This document shows positions 43,242 to 51,845 of a stretch of 64,000 nt of DNA, in pieces. Source of the DNA: SFHK01 sp045538305. Its GTDB lineage: Bacteria; Bacillota; Clostridia; Christensenellales; Aristaeellaceae. How positions within the stretch are numbered: position 1 is the stretch's first letter; each line of letters starts with the position of its first letter. The stretch is from the NCBI GenBank assembly GCA_045538305.1, contig JAZSRC010000091.1, positions 1 to 64,000 of the forward strand. The letters are read 5' to 3'. The notes under the pieces were generated by a model. That model was not told the DNA's origin. It ran no database searches and worked only from the letters and a program-made list of their open reading frames with translations. Both the position numbers and the translations under genes were made by a program.

Positions 43242-44684
43242 ATGTCGTTTTGTTCATTTGCCGAAGGGAACGCCATGTTCGGTTCAACGCCCGTTGAGAA
43301 CATGTTCATACTGGAATACATGCCGGCAGCGCCCGGAGATTTTGTGCGCGTATTCCTTTACGGGCTCATGATCTGCCATCACCCGGAGATGAACGAGGAT
43401 ATCGACAGCATGGCGCGCGTGCTGCGCGTAGACAGGGATACGGTTTTAAACGCCTATCGCTATTGGGAGCGCGAAGGGCTTGTCATGAAGCTATCCGACA
43501 ATCCTCCGTCGTTTGAATACATATCCCTGAGTCATCAGGTAGCCTCCGGCGAACCGATGGACGAAGTATACAAATACCGGAATTTCAATCAGGAGCTTCA
43601 GCTGGCATTGCCCGGCATGATGCTGGAAAGCCACGAAATCCGGATTGCCAACGAGTGGCTGGACATATTAAAGCTTCCGGAGGACGTTGTCATTCTGATG
43701 GTCAGAGCCGAGGTCGCGCGAAGAGGCCAAAAACTCCCCTCTCCCCGAACGCTTTTTAAGCATCTGAACGAAACGGCGCTCGAATGGGCGAAGGCCGGCA
43801 TAAAGACTATACAGCAGGCGGAGGAATTCGCACTCAAAAGCAGCGCCGCACAGCAAAACGCAAGCGCCGTTATTCGCCAGTTCGGCCTTTCCCGCGCAGC
43901 GACCAAAGACGAAGTAGAGCTCGCGGAAAAATGGACCAACGAATGGAATCTTACAAAAGAGGATATCCTTCGCGCCTGCGCCGATACCGTAAAAAGCGCC
44001 AATCCTTCCTTCGCTTATCTGGATAAAATCCTTCTTTCGCGCATGGAAAACGGAAACGATGAAAAGCTGCGCGAGGAGGTCAAAAGGCTGATAAACCACC
44101 TCGGCATCATGACGCGCCCCACCAGCGCACAGCTTAATGCCTATAAAGCGTTTCTGGAGATGGGCTTTGATTTCGGAGCCATCGAACAGGCTGCCATCTG
44201 GTGCGGCGAAAACAACCGGAACACTTTTGAAGATATTGCCAGAAAGCTTGAACAATGGAAGAAAATCGGCGCTTTCACGCTTCAGGACATCGAAGAAGAA
44301 AGGCGCGTACAGAAGCAGTTCACCGACATAACGCTTTCCATATTTGAACGGTGCGGCGTCGATAAAAAAGTTACCAAAAGCGACATCTCTCTTGTGAAAA
44401 TCTGGTCGGCGCTGATTGAGCTTGACGCTATCCTGTTTGCCGCTGAATGTGCAAACGGCACGCAGGCGCCGATGAAATACATAAACAAGCTCGTATCCTC
44501 CTGGAGCGCGAAGGGAATACGGACGCTTGAAAACGCGCAGAAGGAATACAAGCAGCTTAGGGAAACCACCCAGCCGACTGGCAGCGCAAAAAAACCAGCA
44601 TACGCGCAGAGGAACGTTACCGATGAAGAGTTTGAAACGGGATTCTTTGTGGACGTAATGAACAGAAAGAAGGCAGATGAATGA
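43242..44684 (+). CDS. DnaD-domain primosome protein
   Basis: A 480-residue protein with a winged-helix N-terminus (about 15-95: a DnaD N-domain pattern, DIDSMARVLRVDRDTVLNAYRYW, given here in pieces: MARVLRVDRDTVLNAYRY) and at least two DnaB_2/DnaD C-domain repeats (for example around 215-265 with YLDKILLSR, and 400-450 with YINKLVSSW). DnaD-family proteins help DnaA/PriA load the replicative helicase. The next gene encodes the DnaC-like loader and overlaps by 4 nt (ATGA), which is the classical order. Longer than B. subtilis DnaD (232), closer to DnaB. The end is acidic. Confidence 0.88.
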   Translation: MSFCSFAEGNAMFGSTPVENMFILEYMPAAPGDFVRVFLYGLMICHHPEMNEDIDSMARVLRVDRDTVLNAYRYWEREGLVMKLSDNPPSFEYISLSHQVASGEPMDEVYKYRNFNQELQLALPGMMLESHEIRIANEWLDILKLPEDVVILMVRAEVARRGQKLPSPRTLFKHLNETALEWAKAGIKTIQQAEEFALKSSAAQQNASAVIRQFGLSRAATKDEVELAEKWTNEWNLTKEDILRACADTVKSANPSFAYLDKILLSRMENGNDEKLREEVKRLINHLGIMTRPTSAQLNAYKAFLEMGFDFGAIEQAAIWCGENNRNTFEDIARKLEQWKKIGAFTLQDIEEERRVQKQFTDITLSIFERCGVDKKVTKSDISLVKIWSALIELDAILFAAECANGTQAPMKYINKLVSSWSAKGIRTLENAQKEYKQLRETTQPTGSAKKPAYAQRNVTDEEFETGFFVDVMNRKKADE

Positions 44685-45664
44685 CGCGCGAAGAAGCCAT
44701 CCGTTTGATTACAGACGAATACCAGCAAAAGCAGACGCGGGAGATTAACCGCCTGCGCGCAAGGGAACTGGAGGCCGTAAACGCCAATCCCGAAATCGGC
44801 CGCCTGCTGGCAGCGCGCGCGGCTTTGCCCGTTGAAAGCATGCGCATGGCCATGGCGGATCAGGCGCACGCACAGGAAATCGCAAAGAAAATGCGGGAAA
44901 ACGGCCAGCGGCTGAACGCTGAAATCCGCGCGCTGCTCATAGCGTCGGGCTTTGAGGAAAACTATCTGAAGCTCAGATACGAATGCCCTCTCTGCCGGGA
45001 TACCGGCTATACGGACGGCGTTCCCCAGCAGATGTGCGAATGCTTTGCGAAGCGTCTTCGCGAGGTTGAGCGCGAGGCGGACGGCGTAACGGATCTTTCG
45101 AGCCAAAGCTTTGAGGCTTATGATGAAAACCGGATCCCGGACGAAGTCGTAACCGGGGAAGTAACCCAGCGCGCGCTGACCGGCAGAATTCGAGAGCTTT
45201 GCGAGGAATATGCAAATGCTTATCCCAACACCTATAAGCCCAACCTGATGCTGATGGGCGAAGCGGGCCTTGGAAAAACCTTCCTTTTAAGCGCCATTGC
45301 CGGCCGCGTAGAGGAACGCGGATATCCGTCCACTGTCGTAAGCGCCTATAAGCTGATTGAGGTTATGCGTGAAAAGCATTTCCATATGGAATCAAGCGCC
45401 GGTGATTTTGAAAGACTGATGAACTGCCCGCTGCTCCTGATTGACGATCTCGGGTGCGAACCGATGCTGAGAAACATCACACAGGAATATCTGTTCGTTC
45501 TGATAAACGATAGAATCATCAAGCGCAAGCATACCGTAATCGCTACGAACCTTACGCCCGCAATGCTTAAGGAACGATATGGCGAACGCATTATGTCCAG
45601 GCTGTGTGATAAATCGGTCACCGACTCCGTGCGTCTTATGGGAAAGGATCTGAGGCGCATATGA
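44681..45664 (+). CDS. DnaC/DnaI-like helicase loader ATPase
   Basis: A 327-residue AAA+ protein. The N-terminal half has a zinc-binding knuckle (CPLCRDTGYTDG..MCEC). The ATPase core holds Walker A GEAGLGKTFL, Walker B LLLIDDLG and sensor 1 IATNLT, with an arginine-rich C-terminal end. This is the arrangement of DnaI/DnaC loaders. It delivers the replicative helicase to DNA together with the DnaD-like protein. It starts inside the previous gene (ATGA) and its stop overlaps the next by 4 nt, giving a tight three-gene operon. Confidence 0.9.
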   Translation: MTREEAIRLITDEYQQKQTREINRLRARELEAVNANPEIGRLLAARAALPVESMRMAMADQAHAQEIAKKMRENGQRLNAEIRALLIASGFEENYLKLRYECPLCRDTGYTDGVPQQMCECFAKRLREVEREADGVTDLSSQSFEAYDENRIPDEVVTGEVTQRALTGRIRELCEEYANAYPNTYKPNLMLMGEAGLGKTFLLSAIAGRVEERGYPSTVVSAYKLIEVMREKHFHMESSAGDFERLMNCPLLLIDDLGCEPMLRNITQEYLFVLINDRIIKRKHTVIATNLTPAMLKERYGERIMSRLCDKSVTDSVRLMGKDLRRI

Positions 45665-46158
45665 CAGCGGAAGAAAGAGCGGTATACCGGTATCTCGCCG
45701 AAAAGCGGATTTGCTACCGTTTGGCCCGCCATCACCGCGTGAGCGCAATCAAAGACTGCGTTGTTTCGGAAGCGCTGCTGGGCGGCCTGATGCCCAGGAA
45801 TCTGTTCCTTCAGCCGAGAAACGGCTCCAGCACATTTCTGTTCATCCTGCATCCCGAAAGTCCGTTCAGAACATCCCATGTGAGCCGACAGGCAAATTCG
45901 TCGCGGCTGTCGTTCGGATCGGAGGAGGCGCTGAAGCAAATGCTTCATACGCATCCAGGCGCAGTCAGTCCCCTTGGGCTGATCTTCGAAAGTGCGAAGG
46001 ACGTTTCGCTGCTCATCGACAGAAAGCTTCTTGCCGAAAAGACGCTTATCTTCCATCCGCTTGAAAACACAGCCTCTCTGCGGATGGATGCAGAAACTTT
46101 CTTTCACGGGTTTCTTAGGTCTTTACAAAAAAACTACCTGCTGATCGATACGGAATAA
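45661..46158 (+). CDS. YbaK/ProX-type aminoacyl-tRNA deacylase (prolyl-tRNA editing-like)
   Basis: A 165-residue single-domain protein. The fold phrases match the ProX/PrdX group: TFLFILHPESPFRTSHVSRQ, SRLSFGSEEALKQML, HPGAVSPLGLIFE and FHPLENTASLRMDAETF. These proteins hydrolyse mischarged tRNA, typically Ala-tRNA(Pro). It overlaps the DnaC-like gene by 4 nt, a position I would not predict from function. The catalytic lysine seen in INS-domain editing proteins is not obvious. Alternative: a related YbaK-type Cys-tRNA(Pro) deacylase. Confidence 0.8.
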   Translation: MTAEERAVYRYLAEKRICYRLARHHRVSAIKDCVVSEALLGGLMPRNLFLQPRNGSSTFLFILHPESPFRTSHVSRQANSSRLSFGSEEALKQMLHTHPGAVSPLGLIFESAKDVSLLIDRKLLAEKTLIFHPLENTASLRMDAETFFHGFLRSLQKNYLLIDTE

Positions 46159-46177
46159 ATCAGGAAAGGATATACCG

Positions 46178-46777
46178 ATGAAAAAAAACAGGGCGCTGCG
46201 GGCGGCCATCTACCGCACTCCCCTGCCCGGCGGAAAGTTGATACTGCTGGGCGCGCTTGTTATGCTCATATGGGCTGTATGGGAATGCGCGGTTCGGATT
46301 GATGCGATGGACGGAATGACCAGGGCATATTTTAACCTTGTCAAAGATGGAAAATTATCGCTTCCCGACGCATTTTCAAACATCTGGAACACGCCCAAAG
46401 CCCGTCAGGATTGGCTAAATCCCGCGTATCTTTGCCTGATCGCCTTGTTTTCCGTAATCGCCGTGTTCCTTCACAACAAATGGAAAACTGCGTTTCTTTT
46501 CGTACCGGCATGCGTGCTGATTCTCTTTTACAAGCCTACGGATTCCTTGATCCTCTCCGCTTTCAACCTGTTTGAGGTTATCAAGTTTGCAGCCGCAGGC
46601 GCAGTGGCAGTCGGAAACGGCATGAACGTATACGCAGCCTTGCACAGGCGGAGAATGTATATAAAACGGCTGAAAGAGCGCGAACGGCGCAGAAAGCTGG
46701 CAGCCTGTAAACACGGACGAAATCCGAAAACATTGATTCCCCAGAGGCTGCTCTCCGCAAAAAGCGCAAGGCGTTAG
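46178..46777 (+). CDS. Small membrane protein, function unknown
   Basis: A 199-residue protein with four predicted membrane segments (about 21-39, 86-104, 108-126, 128-150) and a very basic tail (RRRKLAACKHGRNPKTL). No family is recognised. GGAAAGG precedes the start, 20 nt after the ProX-like gene, so it may be the last member of that operon or co-transcribed with trkA 77 nt downstream. The tail could bind nucleic acid or phospholipid. Confidence 0.65.
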   Translation: MKKNRALRAAIYRTPLPGGKLILLGALVMLIWAVWECAVRIDAMDGMTRAYFNLVKDGKLSLPDAFSNIWNTPKARQDWLNPAYLCLIALFSVIAVFLHNKWKTAFLFVPACVLILFYKPTDSLILSAFNLFEVIKFAAAGAVAVGNGMNVYAALHRRRMYIKRLKERERRRKLAACKHGRNPKTLIPQRLLSAKSARR

Positions 46778-46853
46778 CCTTCGAAATGTAAATCCGATAT
46801 TCTGAAAACAGGTTACGCTTCTTATTCTTAAAAGATTAGAGGACTGATGATTT

Positions 46854-48221
46854 ATGCGCATTATCATTGCCGGTGGCGGAAAAATGGGCCTGATGCTCGC
46901 CGAAAAGTTGATTTTGGAAAAGCATAACGTGACCATTATCGACAGGGATGAACGGGTACTTGAGCACTGTATGGATACGCTGGACGCATTGACAGTGAAG
47001 GGAAACGGCGTAAGCCTGGAGACCCTGAAGGAAGCGGATGTAAAGCATGCCGACGTCGTTATAGCAACGACGCTCAGCGATGAAACGAATATGCTTTGCT
47101 GCCTGACCGCCAAGCTTCAGGGCGCTAAATACACCATTGCCCGTATACGCGATCCGGAATACCTTTCAAGCCTTTCTTTTATTATGAAAGAGCTGTTTAT
47201 CAACTATGTAGTCAACCCCGAACGCGCAACTGCACGCGAAATCAGCCGTATGCTGCGACTTCCCTTTGCAGCAAGCATTGAAACTTTTGCGCGCGGACGC
47301 GTGGAAATGGTAGAGCTTCATACAAACGGACATGAACCGTTTTTAAACATCCCTCTGAAAGATCTTTACAGTAAAAACTCGCACCTGCCGCGCGTGCTGT
47401 TTTGCGCGGTAGAGCGCGACGGACATGCCGTCATTCCCAAAGGTGATTTTGTCATTCATCCGGGCGACAGTGTTTTCGTCGCATCGGACACCTCCACGAT
47501 CAGCGCATTTTTCAAAGCCATCGGTAGGAATACGCGCGGCGTACGCGATGCAATGATCGTTGGCGGCAGCCGCATTGCCTATTATCTAGCGACCCTTTTG
47601 AAAGAATCGGGCGTAAAGGCGACGATTATTGAGCAGAAAGAGGAAAAAGCCCGTTGGCTGAGCGAAGAGCTTCGGGACGTTACGATTATTCACGGCGACG
47701 GAACAGATCAGCAGCTGCTGTTAAGCGAGGGTCTGCAGGAGGCGAGTTCGTTTATCACACTGACCGACAGGGATGAAGAAAACCTGATGGCAGGATTGTA
47801 CGCAACAAAGCAAATGTCCGGCAAAGTAATCGTAAAAAGCAACCGCACAAGCTATTCGGACCTTTTAAGAAGCATGGGCCTTGAAAGCATCATCAGCCCT
47901 ACGCAGATTGCCTGCGATATTGTGCTTCGAACGGTGCGCGCCAGGGCCAACGCAAGCGGAAGCTCCGTTGAGCGCGTGTATTCGCTTGCAGGCGGCAGCG
48001 CGGAAGCACTGGAATTTATCCCCCGCGCAGGCGCTCCCTATATCGGCGTCAAGCTTAAGGATTTGAAGGTTCATAAAAACGTACTGGTTGCCGTAATCGT
48101 CAGAAACGGACATGTACGCGTGCCTTTCGGCGAAGACGCTATCGAAGCGGAAGACCATGTAATTATTGTGACAAAGGAAACCGGCATTGTCGACTTGGGC
48201 GACGTACTGGGCATAAAATAA
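46854..48221 (+). CDS. trkA: Trk potassium uptake regulatory subunit TrkA
   Basis: A 455-residue cytoplasmic protein with two RCK halves. The N-terminal dinucleotide-binding motif is GGGKMGLMLAEKL, the second IVGGSRIAYYLA. The TrkA-C segments end each half. It binds NAD(H) or ATP and gates the TrkH channel. It is 1 nt from the trkH-like gene. No strong promoter is seen in the 76 nt before it, so it may be read from the operon upstream. Confidence 0.93.
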   Translation: MRIIIAGGGKMGLMLAEKLILEKHNVTIIDRDERVLEHCMDTLDALTVKGNGVSLETLKEADVKHADVVIATTLSDETNMLCCLTAKLQGAKYTIARIRDPEYLSSLSFIMKELFINYVVNPERATAREISRMLRLPFAASIETFARGRVEMVELHTNGHEPFLNIPLKDLYSKNSHLPRVLFCAVERDGHAVIPKGDFVIHPGDSVFVASDTSTISAFFKAIGRNTRGVRDAMIVGGSRIAYYLATLLKESGVKATIIEQKEEKARWLSEELRDVTIIHGDGTDQQLLLSEGLQEASSFITLTDRDEENLMAGLYATKQMSGKVIVKSNRTSYSDLLRSMGLESIISPTQIACDIVLRTVRARANASGSSVERVYSLAGGSAEALEFIPRAGAPYIGVKLKDLKVHKNVLVAVIVRNGHVRVPFGEDAIEAEDHVIIVTKETGIVDLGDVLGIK

Positions 48222-48222
48222 C

Positions 48223-49665
48223 GTGAAAAAGAGATTTGTATTTAATCTGCTGGGAAAGCTGCTTCTGGTCGAAGCAATTTTGATGCTGCCCTCGTTTGTA
48301 ATATCGCTAATCTGTTCAGACGGCGACCATTGGGCGTTTCTGATATCCATAATCGCCTCGGCTGTCGCCGGTTTTCCTATGGCGTTTTTTATAAAACCCG
48401 ACGGAAAGCAATTGTACATGCGCGAGGGACTCGCAGTAGCCGGACTGGGTTGGCTTCTGTTATCCGCATTCGGTGCGCTGCCTTTGTATATATACGGCGC
48501 ATGCGATTATGTCAGCGCGTTTTTTGAAATCACAAGTGGCTTCACAACCACAGGCGCAACCATATTTACGGAAGTGGAATCGCTTCCGCACGGCATACTG
48601 TTCTGGCGCAGCTTCACGCATTGGATCGGCGGCATGGGCGTGCTCGTATTCACAACAGCGCTGCTCCCCACCATCGGCGGGCGCGGCGGATATCTTGCAC
48701 GCGCAGAAAGCGCCGGCCCCTCCTTTTCCAAGCTTGCGCCAAAGCTGGGCGATTCCTCCAAGATTCTGTACCTGATTTACACAGCGCTCACCGTCCTTAT
48801 GACAATATGCCTTTTACTTGCAGGAATGCCGCTGTTTGACGCATTAATACACGCCTTTGGAACAGCAGGCACCGGCGGCTTTTCCAACCGGAATCTGAGC
48901 GTTGCGGCGTATAACAGCCCGGCAATTGAAATCATCGTTTCCGTGTTCATGCTTCTGTTCGGCTTGAATTTCGCGCTGTTTTTCAGGCTCATCCTCCGCG
49001 ATTTCCGGGGCATCGTAAAAAATGAAGAAGCCCGCGTATACCTTATCATTGCCGTTCTGTCCATATTGTTTATCGCCATAGATCTTCTGAAAATATACGA
49101 TAATTTCTGGACCTCGCTCCGGTATTCCATGTTCCAGGTGCCTACCATTATGTCCACATCAGGCTTTGCAACAGCGGACTTTAACGTATGGCCCGCTTTT
49201 TCAAAGGTTCTTCTGCTCATGCTGATGCTGTTCGGCTCCTGCGCGGGCTCTACAGCCGGCGGTCTTAAGATGATCCGAGTGATCATGCTTACAAAAATGG
49301 CATTCCGGGAAATCCGCCATGCATTCCAGCCCCGGAAGGTACACGTCATCAAAATTGAGGGTAAGAGCGTTTCGGAGGATGCGCTTTCCGGAACGGGCAC
49401 CTTCTTCTTTACCTACATTGCTATACTTCTTCTGGGGGCTCTGATCGTATCGCTGGACGGAAGCGACCTTCTGACGTCTGTAACCGCTTCTCTCGCCTGT
49501 CTTTCCAATATCGGCCCCGGCCTGGGAGAGGTTGGCCCGATGGGCAATTTCGCTTCCTTCTCAGCGGCAGTGAAAATCGTTCTTTCCTTTATCATGCTTG
49601 CAGGCAGACTGGAAATTTTCCCTATACTGATCCTGTTCCATCCCGCTGCCTGGAAAAGAAGCTGA
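48223..49665 (+). CDS. trkH: Trk potassium uptake membrane subunit TrkH (GTG start)
   Basis: A 480-residue channel-like protein with four pore repeats. The selectivity-filter stretches are TSGFTTTGAT, GTAGTGGFS, STSGFATAD and NIGPGLGEVG. GSCAGSTAGGLK is also typical. It imports K+ across the membrane, driven by the membrane potential and gated by TrkA. The GTG start follows the trkA stop by 1 nt with no clear ribosome-binding site, so translation is likely coupled. Confidence 0.93.
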   Translation: MKKRFVFNLLGKLLLVEAILMLPSFVISLICSDGDHWAFLISIIASAVAGFPMAFFIKPDGKQLYMREGLAVAGLGWLLLSAFGALPLYIYGACDYVSAFFEITSGFTTTGATIFTEVESLPHGILFWRSFTHWIGGMGVLVFTTALLPTIGGRGGYLARAESAGPSFSKLAPKLGDSSKILYLIYTALTVLMTICLLLAGMPLFDALIHAFGTAGTGGFSNRNLSVAAYNSPAIEIIVSVFMLLFGLNFALFFRLILRDFRGIVKNEEARVYLIIAVLSILFIAIDLLKIYDNFWTSLRYSMFQVPTIMSTSGFATADFNVWPAFSKVLLLMLMLFGSCAGSTAGGLKMIRVIMLTKMAFREIRHAFQPRKVHVIKIEGKSVSEDALSGTGTFFFTYIAILLLGALIVSLDGSDLLTSVTASLACLSNIGPGLGEVGPMGNFASFSAAVKIVLSFIMLAGRLEIFPILILFHPAAWKRS

Positions 49666-49683
49666 CCGTGATGTCCCTATAAA

Positions 49684-49718
49684 ACAAAACGCGGCTCGTT
49701 TAAGAAGCCGCGTTTTGT
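49684..49718. terminator. Bidirectional terminator after trkH
   Basis: A perfect 13-bp stem (ACAAAACGCGGCT, 49684-49696 with 49706-49718) with a 9-nt loop. TTTAT follows on plus and TTTTATAGGG on minus. Serves trkH and the opposing SDR gene. Confidence 0.85.
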
Positions 49719-49733
49719 TTTATAAAAGTTTCG

Positions 49734-50435
49734 CTATTTCAGGCTCCAGCCGTGATCCGCATGATAGATCATTAGCTTAGTCATGCCGCCGTCAATGGCA
49801 ATATTCTCGCCTGTAATAAATCCCGCTTTGTCGGATGCCAGAAACAACGCCATATGGGCAATATCATCCGGATGTCCCACGCGCCCTGCAGGCTGCTGAT
49901 AGGCGTCCGGTCCCTCATATACCGTATAATCCGTATCGATCCAGCCCGGAGAAATGGAGTTTACGCGCACCCGTCCGGAAAGGCTGACTGCAAGCGCATG
50001 GGTCAGCGCATGAATGCCTCCCTTGGCTGCCGTGTAGCTTTCCGTCTGCGGCTGACTCATCCGGTCGCGGGAGGAGGATATGTTGATGATGGAAGCCCCC
50101 GGTGCAAAATGCGCATTAAACAGCTTTGACAGATAGAACGGCGCTGTGACGCCGACAGTCAGCGCCTGCGTGAATTCTTCAAAAGAGCACTCGTCAATGC
50201 CGCGCATTGCGGGCGGCGCGTTATTGATAAGGCAGTCAATCGTTCCACTTTCCGAAATCACATGATCCCGGAACGCCTCAAGCGTCTTTTTATCTGAAAT
50301 ATCGCCGACAAAATGATCGCCGGGCAGAACATCAATCACATGACACCTTGCGCCGTTTTTTTCGAACGCCCTTCTGATTGCAAGACCAATACCGTGCGCC
50401 CCACCGGTAATAACCACAGTTTTTCCGGAAAACAT
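49734..50435 (-). CDS. Short-chain dehydrogenase/reductase
   Basis: A 233-residue classical SDR. The nucleotide motif TGGAHGIG (with D40 following the second strand, suggesting NAD over NADP), NNAP, catalytic Ser in INISSS and YTAAKGG with Tyr-X3-Lys, and PGWIDTDY after the sixth strand. The substrate is not readable. It lies 23 nt behind the URO-D-domain gene and shares its promoter. Together they may act on one small molecule, but no pathway is evident. Confidence 0.85.
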   Translation of the reverse strand: MFSGKTVVITGGAHGIGLAIRRAFEKNGARCHVIDVLPGDHFVGDISDKKTLEAFRDHVISESGTIDCLINNAPPAMRGIDECSFEEFTQALTVGVTAPFYLSKLFNAHFAPGASIINISSSRDRMSQPQTESYTAAKGGIHALTHALAVSLSGRVRVNSISPGWIDTDYTVYEGPDAYQQPAGRVGHPDDIAHMALFLASDKAGFITGENIAIDGGMTKLMIYHADHGWSLK

Positions 50436-50458
50436 GCCTGATTCCTCCCTTTATTTGT

Positions 50459-51691
50459 TCAGCCGTATACCTCGTCAATCGCGCGCCTTGTAATCTTGAC
50501 AAAATCCGTGAAACGGCCCTTTTCACCCCGAACCGTATGCGTATCCCTGAGAATAATCTCAGGATATCCGGCTTTGGCTTCCTCAAGGCTCTTTTTCATA
50601 TAGGCAAACACGCGCTTCTCATCAAAACACTCGCCCGCAAGATGCGCAGGGTTGGGTTTCCACGTAAGAATATAGTCCTTTTTAAGCCGCTTTGCCATTT
50701 TCTCAAGATTGGCCCACGGGCAGGCGGCAACGCGGCGAAGATTCTGAAGGGTAAGCACCGCGTCAAGCTTTTCCGTCAGATCGTCGCAGCAGCCATATCC
50801 GGTCAGCCCAAAGGGAGAAAGCAGCGCCCGGTCATACGGGTAGATAAATTCTGCAAACATTTCCGGAGATACACAGGAGAATTCCTGCGCCTCCGCAGCA
50901 GCCCACACGTGCGAAAGCGGTACTCTTTTTCCGCTTTCGTCAGGCAAATCGTTTGTATAGCCAAGACCGCCGGTATAGTGGTAGGTATAGTCGTTATTGC
51001 ATTCGATCAGCCCTGCGCGCGCAGCCTTCTCCGTAAGCTCGCGCAGGCCTTCCGCAAAAAAGGCAAATACATCCTTTACCATGTTCTCCTCATCGATTAA
51101 ATCGACAAGCATGTTGTCAAGACCGCGAAAATCGCAGTATATATGGGCGATGTGGTAATCAATCACCTTTATGCCCGTAAGCTTTACATTCAAGAATTGA
51201 CCGCAGGCATCTGTCAGTTCCTTTACTTTTTTGATCGCATCCTTTTCATCCACATACAGATCCGGCTTTTTCAGCTTTTTCCAGTCGGACGGCTTTTCTA
51301 TTACCGGCTGAAATCCCCATGAGCCTCGGCCGGTCTGATCCCTTCGGGTATATTCAAGCCCCCAGTCCCTGTTTACGGGAATGGAAGAAATGGGAATATC
51401 AAACGAGTTTTCAATAGGCGTATCATCACCAATGTGCTGAAAGCGGAATATGCGCTTTCTCAATTCCCTCTCCACATCGCGGGCAAAGGCATCTGTGGTT
51501 AAAAGCTCATTTTCCCCGATCAGCTCCGTCCATGAGCCCTCGGGCGATACGAAAACAGGCGGTCTGTTTCCCCGAAGGGAAGTGTGTTTTTTCCATAATT
51601 CCCGTTTTTCCGCCTGCTCCGGCATATGAGCGATATCAAAAACCTGCGCCGAAAGCGACATCAATATCCCTTTATCTTCGGCTGTAAACAC
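50459..51691 (-). CDS. Uroporphyrinogen-decarboxylase-domain protein (GTG start), function unknown
   Basis: A 410-residue protein with a URO-D-like barrel in its second half (for example HIYCDFRGLDNMLVDLID, SPEMFAEFIYPYDRALLSPFG and WANLEKMAKRLKKDYILTWKPNP). It is not HemE: the length, N-terminal part and context differ. Relatives act as corrinoid methyltransferases in demethylation, and URO-D-like proteins without known substrate are common in gut Clostridia. GTG 51691 has AAGGGGGG 7 nt before it. Longer in-frame starts at 51736 or beyond fall in or before the promoter. No corrinoid protein is adjacent. Confidence 0.75.
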   Translation of the reverse strand: MFTAEDKGILMSLSAQVFDIAHMPEQAEKRELWKKHTSLRGNRPPVFVSPEGSWTELIGENELLTTDAFARDVERELRKRIFRFQHIGDDTPIENSFDIPISSIPVNRDWGLEYTRRDQTGRGSWGFQPVIEKPSDWKKLKKPDLYVDEKDAIKKVKELTDACGQFLNVKLTGIKVIDYHIAHIYCDFRGLDNMLVDLIDEENMVKDVFAFFAEGLRELTEKAARAGLIECNNDYTYHYTGGLGYTNDLPDESGKRVPLSHVWAAAEAQEFSCVSPEMFAEFIYPYDRALLSPFGLTGYGCCDDLTEKLDAVLTLQNLRRVAACPWANLEKMAKRLKKDYILTWKPNPAHLAGECFDEKRVFAYMKKSLEEAKAGYPEIILRDTHTVRGEKGRFTDFVKITRRAIDEVYG

Positions 51692-51720
51692 CTTTATCCC
51701 CCCCTTAAAACGTATAACGA

Positions 51721-51750
51721 ATTGTACCATATCCATCCGCCCGAAATCAA
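51721..51750 (-). promoter_or_regulatory. Promoter of the URO-D/SDR unit
   Basis: On the minus strand TTGATT (plus 51745-51750), 18-nt spacer, TACAAT (plus 51721-51726). It lies 30 nt from the divergent ftsK promoter. Confidence 0.65.
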
Positions 51751-51779
51751 TCGCAAAAGACCGCAAAACATTGGTGCGG

Positions 51780-51808
51780 TTGCAATTTGCATTTAATTGG
51801 TGTATAAT
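51780..51808 (+). promoter_or_regulatory. Promoter of the ftsK-rimO-pgsA-cinA operon
   Basis: TTGCAA (51780-51785), 17-nt spacer, TATAAT (51803-51808), 38 nt before the ftsK start. Confidence 0.8.
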
Positions 51809-51845
51809 GCATAATTGGTAGGAATATCTTTTTTACGGAGGAGTC

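Noticed and set aside
50459..51691. hemE, uroporphyrinogen decarboxylase
   Set aside because: Only the fold is shared; length, N-terminus and lack of other heme genes do not fit.
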